Source: Lojkania enalia | Taxonomy: Eukaryota > Ascomycota > Dothideomycetes > Pleosporales | Length of the DNA stretch: 48,320 nucleotides | Assembly: GCA_010094045.1 (NCBI GenBank) | Contig: ML986852.1 | Span: 1 to 48,320, forward strand | Direction of reading: 5' to 3' | Shown here: in pieces, positions 1-13,400 of the stretch | How positions within the stretch are numbered: the stretch's first letter is position 1 | Layout: the number at the start of each line of letters is the position of its first letter | The notes under the pieces: model-generated | Told to the model about the DNA's origin: nothing | Seen by the model: only the letters and a program-made list of their open reading frames with translations | The model's database searches: none | Made by a program: the position numbers and the translations under genes

Positions 1-3000
1 AATACTAACTACTATTGCGTTACTAAAATACTCTCCCCAAACCCGTTAAGAGTACCTCTTCCCTAACTACTCTGCATACGCCTTTCAATCCCTACTAAGT
101 TCCCCTAAATAGCTATACTATCGGATTATCTGAGCCCCCTCCTCAACTTCCGCTACTGCCCGAGCTAGCGGCACTATTATATTTAGCTACTAATATTAAT
201 TGCTTATATCCAACCTAGTTATATAGTACTTCTAACTAACCTAATATTACCGGTAGCTATAACTCCCTCCCCTATCGCGCATTCCCATCTGAAATCTGTC
301 TAGTTTAACCCTACTTATCCCAGACTGCGCCGTGTACTACATCGTCTTATACCTCTACTATTCCTCCGTCCCTACCTCTCCTATTATCTAGTACACCGCG
401 TATCCTTCGCGTAGCTCCTCTAGTACCTTCTAAACCTGCTACCACGCTAAGCTTATCTTATACTGCCTATCCTGCTACTTACTGATGCCCTCTCCGCATT
501 GGTTATATCCAGCTAACTCAATATTGTTACAGCTCACCTGCTTCCCGTTAAGATAGCTGCTTATCAGCCCTCGCTAATACCTACTATCTATAATAAACCT
601 CCCCATCGCTTGCACGTCCAGCTCCTCCCCCTTTTATTCTATCTTTTGCTCTACCTCGCCCTCCTCTATAAGAATCACCGAATCCACCCGCTCGTCTACC
701 TATCTACTATACCTACTCTCCTAAGCGAAGTCGATTATACTCTATAGTATCCCCACGTGTAGTATAAACACGATCCCCGGAAAATCCACCCCTATGCCTA
801 ACGCCGACGTAGCTACTATAAGCCTACCTTCTTTAAGCTATTCCTCTAACTGCTTAGCTCGCTCTACATCTCTAGCGTAATAGTACCTACTGTCTAGTAC
901 TTTAGCTATCGCTTTATATTACGCTTTACTGCGGTAGTATACTACCCCTTTCTCCTTTCGTTCCCTGAGCCGCTGCACCTGCCGCTAATACATTACTAAC
1001 GCTATCTCCTATACCTGCCCCTACTTATACTATAACACTAAATATCGCGTATTTAGCTGTACTATACTCGCTCGGACGTATGTTGTATACTAAACCAGTA
1101 TACTCTCTCCCAGCTTAGCCTCTCGCACCGGCGGTAGTATTACCGTAAGCAGTACTACCGGGCATAGTAGCAGCTGTAGATTCTTCAGCTTTGCTAGCTT
1201 CGGCTGCTAGTCGCTCGACGTAAAGATAAGATAATACTTATCTACTATAATCCGCCGCAGCAGCCCCTTACTATTAAATATCCCCACGTAGCTAATGAAA
1301 TTTCTATTACTTATTACATCGCCCGCTACATCTATACTAACTACTACTACTACTACTGGATTACTCTCGCTATACTTCTACTCTATACAATTAATTCTAC
1401 TCTCTCGAATCCGCTTAACCAAGTTCTTAATAAACGCCCGGTACGGTACTACTACCACCGTCACCCCGTATCGATCCAAGCAAGCCGGTATAGTAAATAG
1501 TAAGCTCTTCCCTCTACCGGTTGAGAGCACCACAATAAGTGGCATCTGCCCGCCTAGTACCGCATGCATTACTTGCTCTTACTCAGCTGAGCGGAAGCTA
1601 ACCTCTTCTTGCCTAAGCACCTGCTGCATCGCCTTTTAAAGCTCTTTCTCCCTTCTACTTTAAACCCGCGCCTCCTTTCCTCATATTATAAGTTCTTTAC
1701 TATTACTATTATACTGCTACTACTTCCTTACCCCAGTCCAGCCTTAACTACCTGTCTACCTTACCTCCGGTGTCTCTTTACCCCCGTCGAGCCCTAAGAA
1801 GTAATACTATAGTATACTAAGCAGCTAGAACGCCTCGATCGAGCGTACGCTAAAATACTTAATAATATCGATTAGTATACTATAGTTTCTAATCCCTATC
1901 TGCGTCATCCGCACGCTCTATAGCTCTAGTATACTCTCTCCCTCCTTATCTACTTTAGCTTCTTCGACTTCTCCTATTTCATCCTAATATCCTTTGCTGA
2001 ACGACTCTCCAACTACTTCTCTACTAATACTAACAGCCGCGTGTTGGTAGTCTAGTATATACAGCTTAACATCTATCTACTTACTAGTCTTACGCTTAAG
2101 CACGCGCGTCAGTCGGTCCGTCTTCTATAGCCTATATTAATCCGCCTATATATAGTTACTAAAGCTGCTGCTAAGTACCTTAATATTTAGATACTCCTAA
2201 AACGGCTGCATATAAGCTAAGTATACTACTATTACCTGCCCTAGCCGCGGTAGTAGAAAGCGCGGTACTACCTTCGGCTTATCCTACTAGGATTGCGATT
2301 TGTAATAGTAGACTACTATTATAATCTACCCGTCTACTATAAAGATATTATAGTCTTATAGCACCCTATTATAATACTGTATTATTATAATCTTTAACCC
2401 TCGCCCGGGCTGCCCTGAAGTTATATATATACTAACTATTAGCAGTTCTAAGAAGCGATCTACCTACTGTAAGTACTACTTTACCTACTACTTACTCTAT
2501 AAGCCGTCTCTTAACTAGAGCCGCTGACCAGCTTCTATCTACCTAGCCTAAGTAAGTATCTATTTAAACCTGTTGTTAAGCCGATTATTATAATAATAGA
2601 TAAAAGATATACCCTGCTGTATAAACATAATATTGTTAATAAACTACTCCAGCTGGATAGCGAACTGGTCCTCGGCTTTAGCTGTCTAACACAACTCCTA
2701 CCAGAGTATCTCCTCTACCTTAGCTACTATATCCTGCGCTATCTTGCGGAACTAGCTAATATAAATCGGCCGGCTGTTAAGATAGAACGTCTTCTTATCC
2801 TTTAACTAGTAAGTGTTACCTAAATTATCAGCCGTTAGCGCGATAAACTTTCTATACGCTAGTAAGCTAATTATCTTACTTATTAGACTAAACGATCCGT
2901 CAGCTAGAAACTTCCGCCGTATAAGTAGAAAATACTCCTAGTCCTCGTCCGTCTGCTTGTCGCGCTCCGCCGCTAGAAGTAGCTTCTCTATATCTAATAC

Positions 3001-4540
3001 ACGCACGCAGTATACTACGCCAGCTAGTATATACGAGTAGTTCTTCACCGTGCGTAAGCGGTCTATTTTAATGTTAATCCCTAGTACAGCGAGAAAATAG
3101 ATAAGCTTACTATTAAATAGCCGATCGCCTGTCGATTAAAAAATGAATAATATAAATATATCTAGTAATACCCTAAGCTAAGCGTCCTTACTATCCCTAT
3201 CTAATATAACTTATAGTACTATTGCTAGTTTCTTCTACTTATCTTACTAACAGAATAGCTCGCGCGCGTCTTCCATCTAATCTACTTCTTTCTTCCTATA
3301 GTACCTATAACGGGGGCCGCTATTACTATTATTATTACTATCAGTACTACTTCCGGCTCTACTAGACCTAGAACTTACGCTATCATCTAACGCTATACTA
3401 TTATTATTACTATCATCGCTATTACTGCTACAGCTAAACTATACAGTTTAAGCTTCTTCATCAGCGATAATATAGAGAAAGTAGCAGATAAACTTAATAA
3501 TATAGCTAGTGTATACCGCTTAACTCTTAGAGTTTTACAGTCGAGCGAGCGGACGCCTATCTACCTTATATTACTAAGCGCTTCTAAGCTACTATCTTAT
3601 CTCTCGCGCGAGTAATAATAACCCTCTAATACTCTACTCAACTAATAGTTTAACCAACTTCGCCGCCTACTAAAGTTTTACCTTACTTCGGTCGGGCAGC
3701 CGGATCTAATATATAAGATGCACTCGATTCCGCTTTACTAGATACTCCAGCCACCCTATCTGCTTGAACTACCCGGTCTTATTGGTCTTCGCTGCCTCCA
3801 CATCTATAACTTATACCTTCTCTTCTTCCCTCTACTTTATAAGCTTAAACCTGGCTAACTAATTACGCACGACGTCGGCCTCTGTATAGAAAATAGCCAG
3901 CTTATAGTTATAACTGCCTACATTAATAATAAAATATTACTATAGCCCGCCAGCCCGAAAGAACATCTATACCTTAACCTTCTAATAGAGCCTACTTTTA
4001 TCGCCTATCTACGCCTGCTTATACTTCTTCTTTAGATGTATATATAGCGCGTCGATGTTAGTAGTAATATAGTACCTAGATTGCTTATACTAGAACCTAT
4101 TTAGCGGCTTTCCTAATTCTAGTATTAGTTGCCTGAACGGTGCGGGCAGCTGGACGTCCTTTACCGGTCTGATCAGCTACTAACGAGTATACTTGACGAT
4201 TACCCTCCTCTACTCTATTATTATACTATAATAGTACTATAGATATATATTAATATTTAATATAGCAGTTGTGTATTCCTTATATATTAGAACGCAGTGC
4301 TCGGGTAGATAGTAGAGATAGTTCTTAATATCCTCTAGTAATAGTACTATTCTACTTACTTATATGCGGGTCTTCCTACTGTAGATATAGTATTATACCC
4401 TCGGTTCGAGCGTCTGTGCGTCCCAGCAGAACTATATCCTTCCAGCCTTATTATAGCTCTACGCTAGTACGGGTGCGATAATACAGCGTTATAAGTAGAA
4501 TAAATAGGCTCTACTAAATAGTTTTTATATACAAAGTATT
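1..4540 (-). pseudogene. RecQ-like DNA helicase of fungal repeat type, copy 1, RIP-degraded, cut by window start
   Basis: The minus strand reads as a superfamily 2 helicase with scattered stops. The Walker A motif STGRGKSLLF lies near 1505-1540, inside the only long clean stretch (1378-1569). Motif II, expected as DECH, reads DKYY near 1245, which G-to-A changes explain. Further along come motifs resembling VATSALGVGIDFPGI (about 770-815) and a FAQESRYS segment close to motif VI (about 720). The long N-terminal part (about 1600-4480) resembles the non-helicase region of repeated fungal RecQ-like proteins, including a stretch ending in IDALYIHLKKKYKQ. Most internal stops are TAG/TAA at expected Gln or Trp codons. 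The family is multicopy and often subtelomeric in fungi. The C-terminus runs off the left edge of the window. It cannot encode a working enzyme. The helicase identity is firm; the N-terminal boundary is approximate. Confidence 0.85.
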
Positions 4541-4688
4541 ACGGTTAGAGTACTAGTTGTAAATGAATTAGGGGGGTAATAGTTAGACAAATCGGCCCTT
4601 TTTAACAACCTATTTCGGGTATAGCGCTATAGTACTATACCTAATCTGTCACGAATCAGGCCCGATTCGTCGCCTTATATCGGATAGG
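782..4688. repeat. Tandem duplication unit 1 (3,907 bp)
   Basis: Unit 1 begins at AAATCCACCCCTATGCC (782) and ends at ...TATCGGATAGG (4688). Unit 2 begins immediately after with AAATCCACCCTTATACC. The start-to-start and end-to-end distances are both 3,907 bp, so the two units are collinear. The junction at 4688/4689 joins the helicase upstream flank directly to the helicase core, as expected for an unequal exchange. Confidence 0.9.
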
Positions 4689-7600
4689 AAATCCACCCTT
4701 ATACCTAACGCTGACGTAGCTATTATAAGCCTACCTTCTTTAAGCTATTCCTCTAACTACCTAGCTCGCTCTATATCTCTAGTATAATAGTATTTACTAT
4801 CTAGTACTTTAGCTATCGCTTTATATTGCGCTTTACTACAGTAGTATACTACCCCTTTCTCCCTTCGTTCCCTGAGCTACTACACCTGCCGCCGATATAT
4901 TACTAATACTATCTCTTATACCTACTCCTACTTATATTATAATACTAAATATCGTATATTCGGCTGTACTATACTTACTTAGATATATATTATATACTAA
5001 ACCAGTATACTTTCTTCCAACTTAACCTCTCATACTAGTAGTAGTATTACTGTAAGTAGTACTACCGGGTATAGTAGTAGCTGTAGATTCTTTAGCTTTA
5101 CTAATTTTAGCCGCTAGTTACTTAACGTAAAAATAAGATAATACTTATCTACTATAATCCGCCGTAATAGCTTCTTACTATTAAGTATCCCTGCGTAGCT
5201 AATAAAATTTCTATTACTTATTATATCGCCTACTATATCTGCGCTAACTACTACTACTACTACTAGATTACTCTCGCTATACTTCTACTCTATATAGTTA
5301 ATCCTACTCTCTTAAATCTACTTAACCAAGTTCTTAATAAGCGCCCGGTATAGTACTACTACTACCGTCACCCCGTATCGATCTAAGTAAGCCGGTATAG
5401 TAAATAGTAAACTCTTCTCTCTACCGGTTAGAAGTACTATAATAAGTAGTATCTACCCGCCTAGTACTATATATATTACTTACTCTTACTTAGCTGAGTA
5501 GAAGCTAACCTTTTCTTACCTAAGCACCTGCTGCATCACCTTTTAAAGCCCTTTCTCTCTTCTACTTTAAACCCGCGCCTTCTTTCCTCATACTATAAGC
5601 CTTTTACTATTACTATTATACTGCTACTATTTCCTTACTCTAGTCCAGCCTCGACTATCTATCTACCTTACCTCTAGTGTCTCTTTACCCCCGTCGAGCC
5701 CTAAGAAGTAATACTATAGTATACTAAGCGGCCGGAATGCTTTAATCGAGCGTACGCTAAAATACTTAATAATATCGATTAGTATACTATAGTTCCTAAT
5801 CCCTATCTATATTATCTATATACTCTATAGCTCCAGTATATTCTCTCCCTTCTTATCTACTTTAGCTTCTTTAACTTCCCCTATCTCATCCTAATATCCT
5901 TTACTAAACGACTCTCTAACTACTTTTCTACTAATACTAACAGCCGCGTATTAGTAGTCTAGTATATATAGCTTAACGCCTACTTATTTACTAGTCTTAT
6001 ACTTAAGCACGCGCGTTAGTTAGTCCGTCTTCTATAGCCTATATTAATCCGCCTATACGTAGTTGCTAAAGCTGCTGCTAAGTACTTTAATATTTAGATA
6101 CTCCTAAAACGGCTGCACGTAAGCTAAATATACTACTATTATCTACCCTAGCCGCAATAGTAGAAAGTATAGTACTACTTTCAGCTTGTCCTACTAGGAT
6201 TGCGATTTATAATAGTAGACTACTATTATAATCTACCTGTCTACTATAAAGATATTATAGTTCTATAGTACTTTATTATAATACTATATTATTATAATCT
6301 CCAACCCTTACTTAAGCTGCCTTAAAGTTATATATATGCTAACTATCAGCAGTTCTAAGAAGCAATCTACCTGCTGTAAGTACTACTTTACCCGCTATTT
6401 ACTCTATAAGCTGTTTCTTAACTAGAGTTACTAACTAGCTTCTATCTACCTAACTTAAGTAAGTATTTATTTAAGCCTATCGTTAAGCTGATTATTATAA
6501 TAATAGATAAAAGATATACCCTACTACATAAACGTAATATTGTTAATAAGCTGCTTTAGCTGGATAGTAAACTAGTCTTCGGCTCTAGCTGTTTAATATA
6601 GCTCCTACTAGAGTATTTCTTCTACCTTAGCTACTATATCCTATACTATCTTACGGAACTAGCTAATATAGATCAGCCGGCTGTTGAGATAGAACATCTT
6701 CTTATCCTTTAACTAGTAAGTATTATCTAAATTACCAGCCGTTAGTGTAATAAACTTCCTATATACTAGTAAGCTAATTATCTCGCTTATTAGACTGAAC
6801 AATCTGTTAGCTAGAAACTTCTACTATATAAGTAGAAAATACTCCTAGTTTTTATCCGTCTACTTGTCGCGCTCTACTACTAGAAGTAGCTTCTCTATAC
6901 CTAGTATGCGCACGTAGTACACTACGCCAGCTAGTATATACGAGTAGTTCTTCGCTATGCGTAAGTAGTCTATCTTAGCGTCGATTCCTAGTATAGTAAG
7001 AAAATAGATAAGCCTACTATTAAATAGCTGATCGCCTGTCGATTGAAAAATAAATAATATAAGTATATCTAGTAGTACCCTAAGCTAAGCGTTTTTACTA
7101 TCCCTATCTAATATAACTTATAGTACTATTACTAGTTTCTTCTACTTACTTTACTAATAGAATAACTCGCGCGCGTCTTCTATCTAATCTATTTCTTTCT
7201 TTCTATAGTATCTATAACAGGAGCTACTATTACTATTATTATTACTATTAGTACTACTTCTAACTCTACTAGACCTAAAACTCGCGCTATTATCTAATAC
7301 TATACTATTATTATTATTATTATCGCTGTTGCTACTATAGTTAAACTATATAGCTTAAGCTTCTTTATTAGTAATAATACGGAGAAAGTAGTAGATAAAC
7401 TTAATAATATAGCTGGCGTATACTATCTAACTCTCAGAGTTCTGCAGTTGAGTAAGTAGACGCCTGTCTACCTTATATTATTAAGCGCTTCTAAGCTACT
7501 ATCTTATTTCTTATATAAATAATAATAACCCTCTAATACTCTACTTAACTAATAGTTTAACTAACTTCGCCGCCCGCTAAAGTTTTATCTTATCTTAGTT

Positions 7601-8470
7601 AGGTAGCCGGATCTAATATATAAGATATACTCGATTCTACTTCGCTAGATACTCTAACCACTCCGTCCGCTTAAACTACCCGGTTTTATCGGTCTTTACT
7701 GCCTCCGCATTTATAACCTATACCTTCTCTTCTTCCCTCTACTTCGTAAGCTTAAACCTAGCTAACTAATTATACATAATATCGGCCTCTATATAAAGAA
7801 CAGCTAGCTTATAGTTATAGTTACCTACGTCGACGATAAAATATTACTATAGCCTACTAGTCTAAAAGGATATCTATATCTTAACCTTCTGATAGAGCCT
7901 ATTTTTATCGCCTATCTACGCCTACTTATACTTCTTCTTTAGATATATACATAGCGTGTTAATATTAGTAGTAATATAGTACCTAGATTGCTTATACTAG
8001 AACCTATTTAGTAGCTTTCCTAATTCTAGTATTAGTTGCCTGAACGGTATAGGTAGCTGGACGTCTTTTACTAGTCTAATTAGCTACTGACGAGTATATT
8101 TAACGATTACCCTCCTCTACTCTATTATTATACTATAATAGTACTGTAGATATATATTAATATTTAATATAGCAGTTACGTGTTCCTTATATATTAGAAT
8201 ATAGTACTCAGGTAGATAGTAGAGATAGTTTTTAATATCCTCTAGTAATAGCGCTATTCTACTTACTTATATATAGGTCTTCCTGCTACGGATATAGTAT
8301 TATACCCTCGGTTTAAGCGTCTGTGCGTCCTAGTAGAACTACATCCTTCCAGTCTTATTATAGCCCTATACTAGTACGGGTGCGATAATATAGTATTATA
8401 AGCAGAATAAATAGGCTCTACTAAATAGTTTTTATATATAAAGTATTACGGTTAGAGTACTAGTTATAAA
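4689..8470 (-). pseudogene. RecQ-like helicase, copy 2 of tandem duplication, C-terminally truncated and RIP-degraded
   Basis: This copy aligns with 782-4688 at a constant offset of 3,907 bp with no indel at the landmarks I compared. It therefore carries the N-terminal region and helicase motifs I to about IV, but stops at 4689 inside the helicase core, where it abuts the upstream flank of copy 1. The differences from copy 1 are almost all transitions, for example CCGGCGG becoming CTAGTAG. It is more mutated than copy 1: the Walker A region (about 5410-5450) has lost CpA and CpG sites and has more stops. It is a relic with no coding capacity. The N-terminal end is placed by analogy with copy 1. 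Confidence 0.82.
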
Positions 8471-8595
8471 TAAATTAGGGGGGTAACAGTTAGACGAATC
8501 GCCCCCTTTTAACAACCTATTTCGGGTATAGCGTTATAGTACTATACCTAATCTGTCACGAATCGGGCCCGATTTATCGCCTTATATTAGATAGG
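4689..8595. repeat. Tandem duplication unit 2 (3,907 bp)
   Basis: This is the second unit of the duplication, ending at ...TATTAGATAGG (8595). The shared tail includes a landmark with a conserved GGGGGGTAA run (about 4573 in unit 1, 8480 in unit 2) and ACGAATC..GGCCCGATT. Beyond 8595 the sequence continues into the region that would be the original upstream flank. Confidence 0.9.
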
Positions 8596-9692
8596 CGTAT
8601 TATAGCTACTATAGTAGTCTATAATTAGTATCTAATAGACGTTTTTTATATAAGATAGTATATACTTTTTAAAATGTTTAATCTACATAAGAGTAATAGT
8701 ATTAATAATCTATCTATTAATACTAATACTAATTAGCTATCTTTTAAGTAAATCTTTCTCTTTATACTATTTAATAAGGTACTAGATTACTTTAAAAATA
8801 ATATAAAATAGTAGTATATATATAAAAGTACTAATATATTAGATTGTTATAATCTACTCTTAATTATTTAGTTTAAATATTTTTATACTTTTTTATTTAT
8901 CTATATATATAATAACTAGAGTATATCTAATTTAATCTATTATAAAGTTAATTTTATTAAAATTATATATATTATTATTATTAATTTTATACTAAACTTT
9001 AATTTTTATTATAAACTTAAAGAACTTAATTATTATCTTTAATTCTTTTTACGAACCTTTTTAATAATTATATAGATAATTTAGGTATATTTTAAGCTTA
9101 GAATAATATTATATAAAGTTTCTAAACTAGTTTTAACTAATATTATATCTACTATATTTATATAGAATTAAATTAGTTATATCTATAATATAATAGTAGT
9201 TTAAAAACTATCTTTAGAGATCTAGATTAAAAATATAATTAGTAAGTACTTTTTTCTCTAGATTAGTTAATAGTTTTAAATTAGTTATATAATTATATCT
9301 TACTTTAATTCTAGTATATTAGTATTATAATATTATTTCTAATATATTAAATATTACTATAGTATATTATATACTTTAAATTTAATTTTAATTAATAGCG
9401 AATTTTATAAGCTATATTTAAACCTCTTTTAAAATAATTTAAGGTTATTATAATAATTATATTATAATAGTAGGGTAGTATATTAAGTTTTAATAATAGA
9501 GTATACTATTTATTATATTATACTATTTACTATATTATTATATTAATATTAGTATTAATAGATAGATTATTTATACTATTATTTTTAACTAGATTAAATA
9601 TTTTAAAAAGTATATACTATTATATATAAAGAATATTTATTAAATACTAATTATAAATAGTTATAATAATTATAATATATCTAAATTTAATA
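8588..9692. repeat. AT-rich block bounded by ~150-bp inverted repeats
   Basis: The segment 8588-8740 is the imperfect reverse complement of about 9537-9692. Shared landmarks are TATAATTAGTATCTAATA on the left against TATAATTAGTATTTAATA on the right (reversed), and TAATCTATCTATTAATACTA in both arms. The differences are transitions. The enclosed ~800 bp is extremely AT-rich and I see no coding trace. It could be a short inverted-repeat DNA transposon or an inverted duplication of the helicase flank; the left arm overlaps the last few bases of duplication unit 2. Confidence 0.6.
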
Positions 9693-10614
9693 ATTATTAT
9701 AAATTATATAAGATTATTATTATTTATATATTTATATATTTATTTTATTTATTTTAACTATTTAATATAGGCTATTTTAGACTTTTAAAAAAGGCTTATA
9801 ACTAGTAGATTAAGATGTTAATATATAATTATATCTACTATATTTTAAAACTTAAGTTTATTTCTATATTTTATAAAACTTAAATAACTATAATATTAGA
9901 TAATATTAAAAAAGGCTTTAAAAGAACTAGATTAGTTTTTTTTAGACTAGATTAAATTATTTTAAAGTTTAATATTTAATTAGAGATATTATAATCTTAA
10001 ACTACTATTATACTTACTATTATAATACTCTAGATTATAAAAATATTTATAAAGTAGAATAAATTTATATTATAAATAATACTTATAATTAATTAAATTA
10101 TAAAATATTAAAATTTAAGTTTAATATCTATTATAAAAGTTATATATTAGATTTAAAAGAGTATATTTATTTTTATAATTAAAGTAGTAATACTTTAAAT
10201 TAAGAATAAAATACTATAAAAAGTAAATAAAATAATAAATAAGTAAAAATAATATATAAAATAGTAGATTTAGAAATAAAGAATTTTAATAAGATTTAAG
10301 ATAAAAGATTTAATTAAATATATTAATTTAACTATCTAAATTAGATAAGAAACTATTATATTATAATTATATTATAAAATTAAAAATTAAAAATTAATAA
10401 TATTATAAATATTATAGGTAGTTAAAATATTAAATTAAAATATATCTAATATAATTATCTAAATTAAATAATAATAGTAATTATATTATTATATTATCTA
10501 ATTAATTAATCTAGATATTATTAAATAAACTATTTTTAAGTTATCTATAAGTAAAATTTAGATAGTAGAATATACTACCTATTATATTATATTACTTACT
10601 ATATTATTATATTA
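9693..10614. other. AT-rich degraded DNA, no gene seen
   Basis: This stretch is made almost only of A and T, with rare C and G and stops in all frames. One short direct repeat is visible: an ~48-bp stretch ending ATATTATTATATTA occurs at about 9498-9545 and again at about 10565-10612. No family can be assigned. Confidence 0.6.
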
Positions 10615-13400
10615 CCTCTAACTATTCTTTTTTCTATTCTAAACTACTTTTCTAATTCTATTCTATTTTTAACTCTTTTTAACTACTTCTACTACTTTTT
10701 TTTTCTATTTTAAACTACTTCTCTAACTTTATTTTAACTCTTTTCTCCTTTAACTTTCTTTTATAGTTCTTTTCTTCTTATTATAGAATTAGCTTCTATT
10801 TAATCTTATATTATTTTATCTATTATATATAAACCTAAACTTCTAATATATATATATATAATTTAATATCTATCTTTTTTCTCTTTTTATCTAGAAATTT
10901 TAAACTATTATAATAGTAGTATATTAGTTATCTATATAATTTAATCTAATACTTATTTATCTAGTATTAATAATCTAATATATATTACTATAATATCTCT
11001 ATTCTAATTTTAACTCTTTTTAACTACTTCTACTACTTCTTTTTTCTATTTTATATTACTTTTCTATTCCTATTCTAATTCTAACCTTCTTATTTCTAAT
11101 ATTACTTTCTTTTTCTATTCTAAATTACTTCTCTAATTCTATTCTAATTTTATTTCTTTTTAACTATTTCTAATCTTTCTTTTTTCTATTTTAACTCTTT
11201 TTTCTAATTTTACTCTATTTTTAACTCTATTTAATTTCTTCTAAATATTCTTTTTTCTATTTTACCTATATTCTCTAATTCTATCTTATCTTTAACTCCT
11301 TTTAACTAATTCTAGTAGTTTTTTTTTCTACTTTATATTTATTTTCTAATTCTATCTTATTTTTAACTCTATTTAACTACTTTTAATCTTTTTTTTTCTA
11401 TTTTAAACTATTTTTCTAATTGTATTCTAGTTTTAACATTTTTTAACTACTTCTAATACTCCTTTTTCCTACTTTAGTCTACTTTTCTAATTTTACTCTA
11501 TTTTTAACCCCTTTTAACTATTTCTAATCCTTCTTTTTTCTATTTTAGATACCTTCTCTTATCCTATTTTACTTTTAACCCCCTTTAACTATCTCTACCT
11601 TTTCTTTTTTCTACTTTAAGTCTATTTTCTAATTCTATACTATTTTTATCTCTATTTAACTATTTCTACCTATTTTTTTTCTATTCTAATCCTATTTTCT
11701 AATTTTATTCTAATTTTAACTCTCTTTAAATACTTCTACTACTTTTTTTTTCTATTCTATATTATATCTCGATTTCTATTCTAACTCTAACTCTCTTATA
11801 TTTAATACTACTTTCTTTTTCTATTCTATACTATTTTTCTAATTCTACTCTAATTTTAATCTTTTTTAACTACCTCTAATCCTTCTTTTTTCTACTTTAA
11901 ACCTCTTTTCTAACTTTTCTCTATTTTTAATTCTATTTAACTACTTTTAACTATTCTTTTTTCTATTTTAGATATTTACTCTAATTCTATTTTACTTTTA
12001 ACCCCTTTTAACTATTTCTAGCTCTTCTTTTTTCTACTTTATACTACTTTTCTAACTCTACCCTATTTTTAACTCTATTTAACTACCTCTAATCCTTCTT
12101 TTCTCTATTCTATACTACTTTTCTAACTCTACTCTAGCTTTAACCCCTTTTAACTACCTGTAGTACTTTTTTTTTCTATTTTATACTACTTTTCTAATTC
12201 TACTCTATTTTTAACTCTATTTAAATCTATTTCTAATTCTTCTTTTTTCTATTTTAATTATCTTCTCTAATTTTATTCTAACTCTAACCCCTTATAACTA
12301 TTTCTACTACTTCTTTTTTCTATTTTATATTTGTTTTCTAACTCTATTCTAATTTTATTTCTATTTAACTACTTTTACTTATTCTTTTTTCTATTTTAAA
12401 CTACTTTTCTATTTCTATTTTAATCTTAACTCTATTTAACTACTTCTAATCCTTCTTTTTTCTATTTTATATTCTTTTTCTAACTCTATTCTAATCCTAA
12501 TTCTTTTTAACTACTTCTAGCCTTTCTTTTTTCTAATTTAATTTACAACTCTAACTCTATTCTAATTCTATCTCTATTTAACTATTTCTACCTATTCTTT
12601 TTTCTACTCTATATAATTTCTCTATTCCTACTACTATTTTTATCCCTATTTAATTATCTTTACTACTTTTCTTTTTCTATTCTAAATATTTTCTCTAATT
12701 CTATTCTAATTTTAACTCTACTTAACTACCTCTAGTATTTCTTTTTTCTATCTTAAATAACTTTTATAATCCTATTCTAACTTTATCTCTATTTAACTAT
12801 CTTTTACTATTCTTTTTCTACTTTATAAAGCTTTTCTAACTCTATTCTAATTTTATTCTTATTTAACTACCTCTAGTACTTCTTTTTTCTATTTTAAATA
12901 GCTTTTCTAATTCTACTTCTATCTTTACTTCTATCTCTACTTCTATCTAACTACCTTTAACTATTCTTTTTTCTACTTTAAATCTTTTTTCTAACTCTAT
13001 TCTACTTTTAATTCTATCTAACTATTTCTACTACTTCTTTTTTCTATTTTTAATAGCTTTTCTAATTTTACTACTATTTTTACTTTTATCTAATTATTTC
13101 TAATTATTCTTTTTTCTATTTTAAATCCTTTTTCTTATTCTACTCTACTTTTAACTCTTTTGAATTACTTCTAATCCTTCTTCTAATTTTACTTCTACTT
13201 TTAACTCTATCTAACTACTTCTATACTTCTTTTTTCTACTTTAAAATTCTTTTCTAATTCTACTTCTATTTTTAATTTAATTTAATTATTTCTAGTACTT
13301 CTATTTTCTACTCTAAATTAATTCTCTAATTTTATTTCTATTTTTAACTCTACTTAACTACTTTTACCTATTTTTTTTCTATTTTAAATATCTTTTCTTA
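10615..13400. repeat. Pyrimidine-rich minisatellite array, ~70-bp period
   Basis: Some forty degenerate units of about 68-72 bp follow one another. A consensus unit has a TAACTAC/TTTCTAATCC part, then CTTCTTTTTTCTATTTTA, then a TTTTCTAATTCTATTCTA part. Spacings measured between successive TAACTA landmarks near 11443, 11515, 11586 and 11657 are about 71 bp. The plus strand is strikingly poor in G (about 4 in the 180 bases at 12001-12180) while C persists, so the array is strongly strand-asymmetric. Units vary in sequence and sometimes in length. There is no open frame. It is not a CRISPR array, as there is no repeat/spacer alternation. Confidence 0.85.
10778..10870 (+). repeat. ~95-bp repeat F, plus-oriented copy
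   Basis: The segment with TTATAGAATTAGCTTCTATT and TTCTAATATATATATATA matches the reverse complement of 28349-28440, with differences limited to C/T and A/G changes. It lies inside the left part of the minisatellite. It is probably a fragment of a dispersed element; the family is unknown. Confidence 0.65.

Noticed and set aside
1378..1569. Stand-alone small ATP-binding protein
   Set aside because: It is the Walker A segment of the larger degraded helicase; flanking sequence continues the same frame past stops at expected Trp/Gln codons.
1295..1797. Plus-strand open frames of 114 and 62 codons
   Set aside because: They are antisense to the helicase relic, low-complexity (poly-Thr, Leu/Tyr-rich) and have no family resemblance.
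10615..13400. Possible CRISPR array
   Set aside because: Units are degenerate over their whole length, without constant repeats separated by unique spacers, and the context is a fungal genome.
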